Shown here piece by piece: positions 61,101-64,000 of a DNA stretch of 64,000 nucleotides. The notes beneath the pieces were generated by a model. The model did not search any database. It worked only from the letters and a program-made list of their open reading frames with translations, and was not told the DNA's origin. A program made the translations under genes and the position numbers. Origin of the DNA: Dasyornis broadbenti. Its lineage: Eukaryota; Chordata; Aves; Passeriformes; Dasyornithidae. Position 1 is the stretch's first letter. Each line of letters starts with the position of its first letter. The stretch covers positions 62,001-126,000 of the forward strand of contig VZRN01000568.1 in assembly GCA_013397935.1 (NCBI GenBank), written 5' to 3'.

Positions 61101-62613
61101 AAAAAAAACAACATAGTCTTGATCATGATTGTCACCATTAATCCTTTTTTGTACTTTCAACATCTTTGTAACAACACAGCAAAGAAGACAGTAAGAGGAA
61201 TGCTACTCAACTGAAGGATGGTTTGATGCACAGAATGACATTTTGGAGCTATTTTGGTTTCACTATACTAAGTACTCACTAAGAGAGTTTTCTTAGTAAA
61301 ACAAAGTGAGTTTTCTACTTACAAAAAGAGGCAATATCTTAAAATCTGTGCATTAAATACATTTAATATATCTAAATATATTTAAAACAATGCCTCTCAC
61401 CCCATTTGGTATTTCCTTTATGTTTCAAAAATAAATTAATTCTGTAATGAAATCGATGCTACAGAAGTATTTGCATTAGTTCAAAACATTCAATAAAGTT
61501 TTCATAAGTGGCTCAGTCTAAGCTTCTGAAGTTTGATCCAGAACCCATCTTACTTTAACCTTCAGCTGACACTGCTTTAAAAAATCTGCTATGAATCTGA
61601 ACATAGAAGTATCCCTCTGCAGTCTAAAGTATTAGCAGTTTTAAAGACAATATACCTAATTCTGTAAAGCTGATTTCTATACAAATAAAAACATATAACA
61701 TTTAATACATGCTTCTCAGGAAAATTGTGAATTTAACTGTAGTGCATTTTGAATATAGTTTAAGGGTGGTATACAAAGAGACTACATCAGCACTGACTAA
61801 ACCCAGGAGATTCTAATTTCCTGAAATAAAAAAAATTATTAGATGTAATGTGGAATTAATATTAGAAAGTCAAAGCTCACATGTGAAACAGACTTTTTCC
61901 CAAAAATTTCTTCAACATATTATTATAGCCTTTGTAAGCTCACCTTCAGTATGGTCCCTATTAGATTCCAGTTCCAGTCAAGGTTCTCTTTGTGATTAAG
62001 AACTTGGCTGTCTCGAAGATTCATGATGAGTGCTTCTTCTGTATCCTGGAATACAGACATGAAAAACTACAACAGGTTTCCCTGCCTCATCTTTTTCAGT
62101 CTTGCCACACAATATACTCACCATTCATGTAATAATCATTAAAAGGGCAGTGTTTCACAGTAATGTGCATTTGAAGGTAAATTGTATGGTTATAGTACCG
62201 TGTTCAGAATCTCAAAGTAAGAGATCATAAATGGTTGCAAAAAGCATTAAAATTACTGGAATTTCATTCCTCAATTTCTAGAAAATGCAATTTAGTACCC
62301 ACAAGTACTCACAAGACAATGAGATTTAAAAAATACTACAAAGAATGATACAAATCACTCTGAATTACATGAATTAAGCTTGGGGGGCAGGACCCAAATC
62401 TCCAAAATACAATACCAACTTCAGGTTAAAAAAATTAATAATGGTAATACCTTTAAAATAAAGATGTCTTTCTGCACACGGTACTGGTCCCTTTTTTGGT
62501 GTGTTGAGATTGCTTTCTGAATAATATGATCTAAATGGAGGCTGTATGGTTTAGGGCCTCTTTTCTTCATCTCGTGAAAACGTTTTAAGCAGTTGAGTGC
62601 TGCACTTGCTCGC
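34049..62613 (-). CDS. RICTOR: RICTOR, rapamycin-insensitive companion of mTOR (22 C-terminal coding exons; 5' part outside window)
   Basis: Large scaffold that defines mTOR complex 2 with mTOR, mLST8 and mSIN1; the complex phosphorylates AKT and other AGC kinases. I joined 22 exons with GT-AG borders and consistent phases; together they encode the last 1246 residues (human protein 1708), starting at the RASAALNC segment. Several stretches are near-identical to human, including the RICTOR_M, RasGEF_N-like and RICTOR_V regions, the serine-rich phospho-region and the conserved C-terminus ending SAES. The order runs from right to left in the window. No internal stop or frameshift was seen, so the gene looks intact. 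If the human gene has 38 exons, these are exons 17-38. Confidence 0.95.
34191..34238. repeat. 24-bp tandem duplication in last RICTOR intron
   Basis: cctttaggatgtacctgaaa plus ggat is followed by the same 24-mer with two changes. It lies between the last two RICTOR coding exons. Confidence 0.9.
34314..34452 (-). CDS. RICTOR: RICTOR exon (human exon 37 equivalent)
   Basis: Acceptor ttgttcag, donor GTAAGT; 139 nt, ends phase 0. IKEKYPQAFDDICLYSEVSY and RRFIQELFQDVQFLQ. Confidence 0.95.
35262..35385 (-). CDS. RICTOR: RICTOR exon (human exon 36 equivalent)
   Basis: Acceptor ttttccag, donor GTAAGT; 124 nt. DDTPVCRILLRKEVLRLVIN then LSSSVGTKGHETGLL; human is nearly the same. Confidence 0.93.
36093..36245 (-). 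CDS. RICTOR: RICTOR exon (human exon 35 equivalent)
   Basis: Acceptor ttatgtcag, donor GTAAGT; 153 nt, phase 1 to 1. DFSDIPYTDWCGQTIHNHLD and SKFSGISGCSDAVSHGSASS. A nearer AG (ttttcag) is rejected because the phase would break. Confidence 0.93.
37340..37573 (-). CDS. RICTOR: RICTOR exon (human exon 34 equivalent)
   Basis: Acceptor atctacag, donor GTTAGT; 234 nt. LRQQISLTEIMNTSRSDASQ and GLQEHTDENCLYCVCIQILG, matching human. Confidence 0.94.
38839..38923 (-). CDS. RICTOR: RICTOR exon (human exon 33 equivalent)
   Basis: Acceptor atattccag, donor GTACTG; 85 nt. VKETPYFQKKTTPPFDEHGS aligns with human VKDIPYFQTKNIPPHDDRGA. No long open frame; found by homology and phase. Confidence 0.9.
39743..39805. 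repeat. Perfect 30-bp inverted repeat, 3-base loop
   Basis: Arm 39743-39772 pairs base for base with 39776-39805 around a central ata; I checked all 30 pairs. AT-rich with G-C pairs at arm positions 3, 15 and 22. It lies in the RICTOR intron 38924-40246, which otherwise holds nothing recognised. Confidence 0.97.
40247..40424 (-). CDS. RICTOR: RICTOR exon (human exon 32 equivalent)
   Basis: Acceptor tgttacag, donor GTATGT; 178 nt. FMKALSYASLDKEDLLSPIN and DDYIGLALPVDINEIFQ, close to human. Confidence 0.95.
41348..41413. repeat. Two adjacent short hairpins
   Basis: Stem 41348-41356/41361-41369 (ggacaatag, 4-base loop) and stem 41389-41398/41404-41413 (caatataacc, 5-base loop), separated by a repeated ccctacaga/ccctacag word. 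Confidence 0.85.
41590..41845 (+). mobile_element. CR1 LINE 3' fragment, antisense to RICTOR
   Basis: Words such as gatattaagaaaaaattatt, cattggaacagtctgcccatgg and gtagttgagtcaccatccct are diverged CR1 ORF2 end plus 3' UTR. It lies in the 3.5-kb RICTOR intron 40425-43977; start approximate. Confidence 0.9.
42000..43900 (-). other. Remainder of RICTOR intron 40425-43977
   Basis: Apart from the CR1, the twin hairpins and an 17/18-base tandem pair at 43624-43658 (ctttaataatgttagcg, then the near copy), I see nothing in this intron. Confidence 0.6.
43978..45007 (-). CDS. RICTOR: RICTOR large exon (human exon 31 equivalent), phospho-region
   Basis: 1030-nt exon, acceptor tgatttcag, donor GTAAGA, about 343 residues of Ser/Thr-rich, probably disordered sequence. 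SLTLPNKKHRSSSDPKGGKL, FNTDTTTSGISSMSSSPSRE and SSHTLPRRAQSLKAPSLATI match human. The RRNRTVTEPS motif keeps the residue equivalent to human T1135, the S6K site (codon at 44721-44723). The exon differs from human mostly between these blocks. Confidence 0.96.
45540..45570. repeat. TTC/CTTT pyrimidine repeat
   Basis: Short ttcttctttcttctttc run, a polypyrimidine microsatellite in a RICTOR intron (polypurine in the transcript). Confidence 0.8.
45809..46038 (-). CDS. RICTOR: RICTOR exon (human exon 30 equivalent)
   Basis: Acceptor aaatacag, donor GTAAGT; 230 nt. TCVYVLGLIAKTKQGCDILK and LSLNSESTSSRHNSESES, leading into the serine-rich linker. Confidence 0.95.
46695..46801 (-). CDS. RICTOR: RICTOR exon (human exon 29 equivalent)
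   Basis: Acceptor cattccag, donor GTATGT; 107 nt. GNIGSSNWGLNLLQEENVIP is identical to human. It continues DIMALAQHCEVLSVRG. Confidence 0.95.
47638..47674. repeat. Three copies of an 11-12-base unit next to a RICTOR donor
   Basis: tgtaaatctatt repeated three times with one-base length variation, ending 6 bases from the exon 28-equivalent donor (exon end 47680). Confidence 0.85.
47680..47772 (-). CDS. RICTOR: RICTOR exon (human exon 28 equivalent)
   Basis: Acceptor tccttcag, donor GTTAGT; 93 nt, phase 0 to 0. SIVTDLSYTVRSPMLDKWEG then IKQLKAALWAL; more diverged from human than its neighbours but aligned throughout. A tandem 12-mer lies immediately past the donor. Confidence 0.93.
48514..48601 (-). 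CDS. RICTOR: RICTOR exon (human exon 27 equivalent)
   Basis: Acceptor ttctgccag, donor GTGAGG; 88 nt. LQRPHVYLPVHLYGQLVHHK then TGCHLLESQ, in the conserved RICTOR_V region. Confidence 0.94.
48757..51650 (-). mobile_element. CR1 LINE, about 2.9 kb, decayed ORF2, same sense as RICTOR
   Basis: Non-LTR retrotransposon fragment missing ORF1. On the - strand I recognise an endonuclease-region piece (50698-51063, SEPTRKDALLGLLFVN), reverse-transcriptase segments (LVDEGKAVD near 49900; FADD at 49630-49641) and the ORF2 C-terminal part (KFNKSKCWILHLG, GEEWLDSC at 49238-49537). In-frame stops and frame changes break it into pieces. The endonuclease GHSDH signature reads GNNDR, so it is dead. It fills almost all of intron 48602-51690. 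Ends approximate. Confidence 0.93.
49255..49347. repeat. 31-bp minisatellite, three copies
   Basis: gggaccatcccctctctggg + ccggttgtgct starts at 49255, 49286 and 49317; the third copy differs at two bases. It lies inside the CR1 and is much more GC-rich than the surroundings. Confidence 0.95.
51691..51800 (-). CDS. RICTOR: RICTOR exon (human exon 26 equivalent)
   Basis: Acceptor ttcttacag, donor GTAAAT; 110 nt. EYNLKYVELIEEQLNEALTT and YRKPVDGDNYVRRSNQ. The donor is only about 40 bases from the 5' end of a 2.9-kb CR1 that fills the next intron. Confidence 0.94.
52650..52728 (-). CDS. RICTOR: RICTOR exon (human exon 25 equivalent)
   Basis: Acceptor ttttttacag, donor GTAATG; 79 nt. FLSIPKGFSYLNERGYVTKQ then MEKWQK; human has the same with minor changes. 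Confidence 0.93.
52848..52924 (-). CDS. RICTOR: RICTOR exon (human exon 24 equivalent)
   Basis: Acceptor attatttag, donor GTAAAT; 77 nt. ANLHALIQMKPALSHLGDKG then LLLLL, matching human exactly by recall. Confidence 0.94.
53374..53538 (-). CDS. RICTOR: RICTOR exon (human exon 23 equivalent)
   Basis: Acceptor cttcgcag, donor GTGAGC; 165 nt, phase 0 to 0. SCRLYATKHLRVLLRANVEF and LLVTQLHDKNKTISSEALDI. The upstream AG is chosen over tgcag at 53530-53534 because it restores the human-like CRLYATKHL. Confidence 0.94.
54725..54851 (-). CDS. RICTOR: RICTOR exon (human exon 22 equivalent)
   Basis: Acceptor gcctccag, donor GTAAGT; 127 nt. LLNLCSLKNQDHLLKLTVSS then LDYSRDGLARVILSKILTAA, identical in pattern to human. 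Confidence 0.95.
55836..56035 (-). CDS. RICTOR: RICTOR exon (human exon 21 equivalent)
   Basis: Acceptor ttttgttag, donor GTGAGT; 200 nt, ends in phase 2. DGQGYLEELVKDIVLWLN and SGMKPERSLQNNGLLNTLSQ match human. Confidence 0.94.
56602..56737 (-). CDS. RICTOR: RICTOR exon (human exon 20 equivalent)
   Basis: Acceptor ttctgtag, donor GTAAGA; 136 nt. FVRRLLYFYKPSSKLYANLD and VGCQFTEFLLESEE are almost identical to human. Confidence 0.95.
57585..57670. repeat. TA/TG-rich simple sequence
   Basis: Alternating tgtgtatatctgtgtgtata-type sequence directly before a CR1 insertion. Confidence 0.75.
57671..58149 (+). mobile_element. CR1 LINE 3' fragment, antisense to RICTOR
   Basis: From ttttgggccccttgggcccc through gtgttcagcctggagaaaag, gaaaaggcctcaagttgtcc and gattctgtgatcctatg; the order matches CR1 ORF2 end and 3' UTR. 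In RICTOR intron 56738-59505, which otherwise shows nothing. Confidence 0.93.
59324..59339. repeat. 16-bp palindrome with central CACGTG
   Basis: ttaaacacgtgtttaa is self-complementary and contains an E-box core. Could occur by chance; no functional evidence. Confidence 0.7.
59506..59552 (-). CDS. RICTOR: RICTOR small exon (human exon 19 equivalent)
   Basis: A 47-nt exon, acceptor ttttctag, donor GTATGT, encoding WPNINLRNYKDEQLH plus two bases. Matches human WPNVNLRNYKDEQLHR. Too short for ORF finding; recognised by homology. Confidence 0.92.
59553..61943 (-). other. RICTOR intron between exons 18 and 19 (human numbering)
   Basis: 2.4 kb, AT-rich, with homopolymer T/A tracts near 61085-61110. 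No gene or transposon recognised. Confidence 0.6.
61944..62045 (-). CDS. RICTOR: RICTOR exon (human exon 18 equivalent)
   Basis: Acceptor tattccag, donor GTGAGC; 102 nt, phase 0 to 0. DTEEALIMNLRDSQVLNHK and WNWNLIGTILK closely match human. Confidence 0.94.
62451..62613 (-). CDS. RICTOR: RICTOR exon (human exon 17 equivalent)
   Basis: Acceptor tctgttag, donor GTATTA; 163 nt. Encodes RASAALNCLKRFHEMKKRG and on to QKDIFILK, in the HEAT-like N-terminal half. It reads RDQYRVQKD where I recall RDQYLRVQKD in human; a one-residue difference worth checking. Confidence 0.93.
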
Positions 62614-64000
62614 CTAACAGAAAAAAAAATATCATTATATTATTTGGCAACTGTTATGGGACTAAAGAGCACCACTATTTCCTGAGTAAGCAGCTCAAGA
62701 AAGATCTGACCAAAAATTCTGAAACAAATAAAAAGAAAATTCTTTTGAGACATGTTTTCATACCTCCACAAGACTCAGTCTCATACTGAAATTATACAGA
62801 AAATTATCTTTTAGAGTTTCTAGCACTGAAGTATTATCCTTACTGTTAACTTTTCTTCTACTCTGCAGTTAGTGGCGCCTGTCACAGTTCAGAGAAGATA
62901 TTGTGAAGTTGAAAGTTGATTTCCATTGTGAGATGGCACAGTAGACCAATATCCTGCAGCAAAGCTGATATTTGAGGGCGCTAGCCTCAACATCGAGTAA
63001 CAAAGTATCTCTCATACATTCCCCCCCTTCCCCCCTCGCCTTCCGAGTGTGGCAGGAGTATCAATAGCGCACTTCCTGCTCTTATATCTAAACAGTTCAG
63101 CAACAGCATGTGAAGTTTCTGGGAAAAGACAGAGAGTAACATAAATGACAGCTGACAAGGGCAAAATCAGTTCATTATAAAATAGTGGTAACAGAAAAAA
63201 ACTCCACCCGCTGAGCAAATACAAATAAGGAAGTCTAAAAATGAGGAGTTAAGTCTATCTTTCTCCCCAATAAACAAAAATCCTCATGGTGTAGGAGAGT
63301 GCTTTTATTTTCAAACAAATACCTTTTGATTTGGTCACTTATCTAAATTATTTAAATTTAACCTGTAACACAGATTACAGTTTTTCAGACTATAAAACAG
63401 TGCAGAGCATTACCAATGCCAAGATCCCCAAATAAAAAATAGTACTTCTACAAAATCACTTTCTTTCAACAGAAATGGGAATTCCTCCTACTCTATCAGG
63501 CATGTCCAGAAATGCCTAAAAGCAAAACAACTGCAGGTAATCCACAAGCATCTCCCTTCTGCTCTTCATTGTTCCTCTCATCCCACCACTTTGGTCATGT
63601 GAACTATCCTCTCCTGAAATTTCAGTTATGCCTTTTTTTTCAAAACTAACTGTGCCATTGCATATCAAAATCTCCTACTGACATACATGAAACCTTCAAA
63701 ACTTGAAAGCAGAAGAGCACTACACTTTTAGGAAGCACTCTACAAGTAGCATTTCACAGCAGCACCTCAGAAAAATACTGTAATTTATCACTGACAACAC
63801 AATGAAAGATAAAACCGAACATTATCATATAGTTATCAGAATACTGATCTGACAAGACAAATCAGAAATGGCACAAGTAATTAGCAACTACACTTCCTAT
63901 GAAAAAAATCCCAACATGCTCCATTTGTCTTTTACAAAGAAAAGCAACTAAGAACACAGAGTGAAGAAATACATATTAATGACATGTGAATCTATCAAAT
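62614..64000 (-). other. RICTOR intron running off the window
   Basis: No further RICTOR exon could be identified before the right edge. A C-rich tract (63021-63037, G-rich in the RICTOR transcript) is the only notable feature. Confidence 0.55.

Noticed and set aside
1..64000. CRISPR arrays, bacterial operons, tRNA or rRNA genes
   Set aside because: The window is spliced vertebrate DNA; I found no regularly spaced repeats with spacers and no recognisable tRNA or rRNA sequence.

Overview
The window is vertebrate genomic DNA, almost certainly from a bird. It has AT-rich introns, GT-AG spliced exons, and several chicken-repeat-1 (CR1) LINE copies, the dominant avian retrotransposon. It holds parts of two protein genes facing tail to tail: OSMR (oncostatin M receptor beta) on the + strand and RICTOR (the mTORC2 scaffold) on the - strand. 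The same OSMR-RICTOR tail-to-tail pair lies on human 5p13; in birds this block is on chromosome Z (recalled synteny, not computed here). I cannot name the species.

Layout. Positions 1-3660 are noncoding sequence upstream of, or within the first intron of, OSMR. From 3661 to 26233 I could assemble 17 coding exons of OSMR, every junction GT-AG and every phase consistent. They give a 930-residue receptor: signal peptide, partial cytokine-receptor module with WSQWS, Ig-like domain, full cytokine-receptor homology region with WSEWS, three fibronectin-III domains, one membrane segment, box 1 and a short tyrosine-bearing tail. From 26234 to about 29280 is the presumed OSMR 3' UTR. From about 29315 to 34048 is the presumed long RICTOR 3' UTR on the other strand. 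From 34049 to 62613 there are 22 RICTOR coding exons (equivalent to human exons 17-38, assuming 38 human exons), giving the C-terminal 1246 residues. The N-terminal third lies beyond the right edge; 62614-64000 is intron.

Repeats. CR1 copies lie at about 9254-9410 (-), 22748-23075 (+), 41590-41845 (+), 48757-51650 (-, about 2.9 kb with decayed ORF2) and 57671-58149 (+). There are also near-perfect palindromes and short tandem duplications. The most striking are a 30-bp-arm perfect inverted repeat at 39743-39805 in a RICTOR intron and a 28-bp perfect palindrome at 18427-18454 in an OSMR intron.

Function. OSMR pairs with gp130 to signal through JAK/STAT3. RICTOR defines mTORC2, which phosphorylates AKT. 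The two genes share a location, not an obvious pathway. I see no undescribed multi-gene system. The points most worth following up are the shortened OSMR tail (one STAT3-type YxxQ motif kept, the distal one absent), the GC/CpG-rich WSEWS exon, a CR1 ending about 20 bases before an OSMR exon, and the long hairpin in RICTOR.
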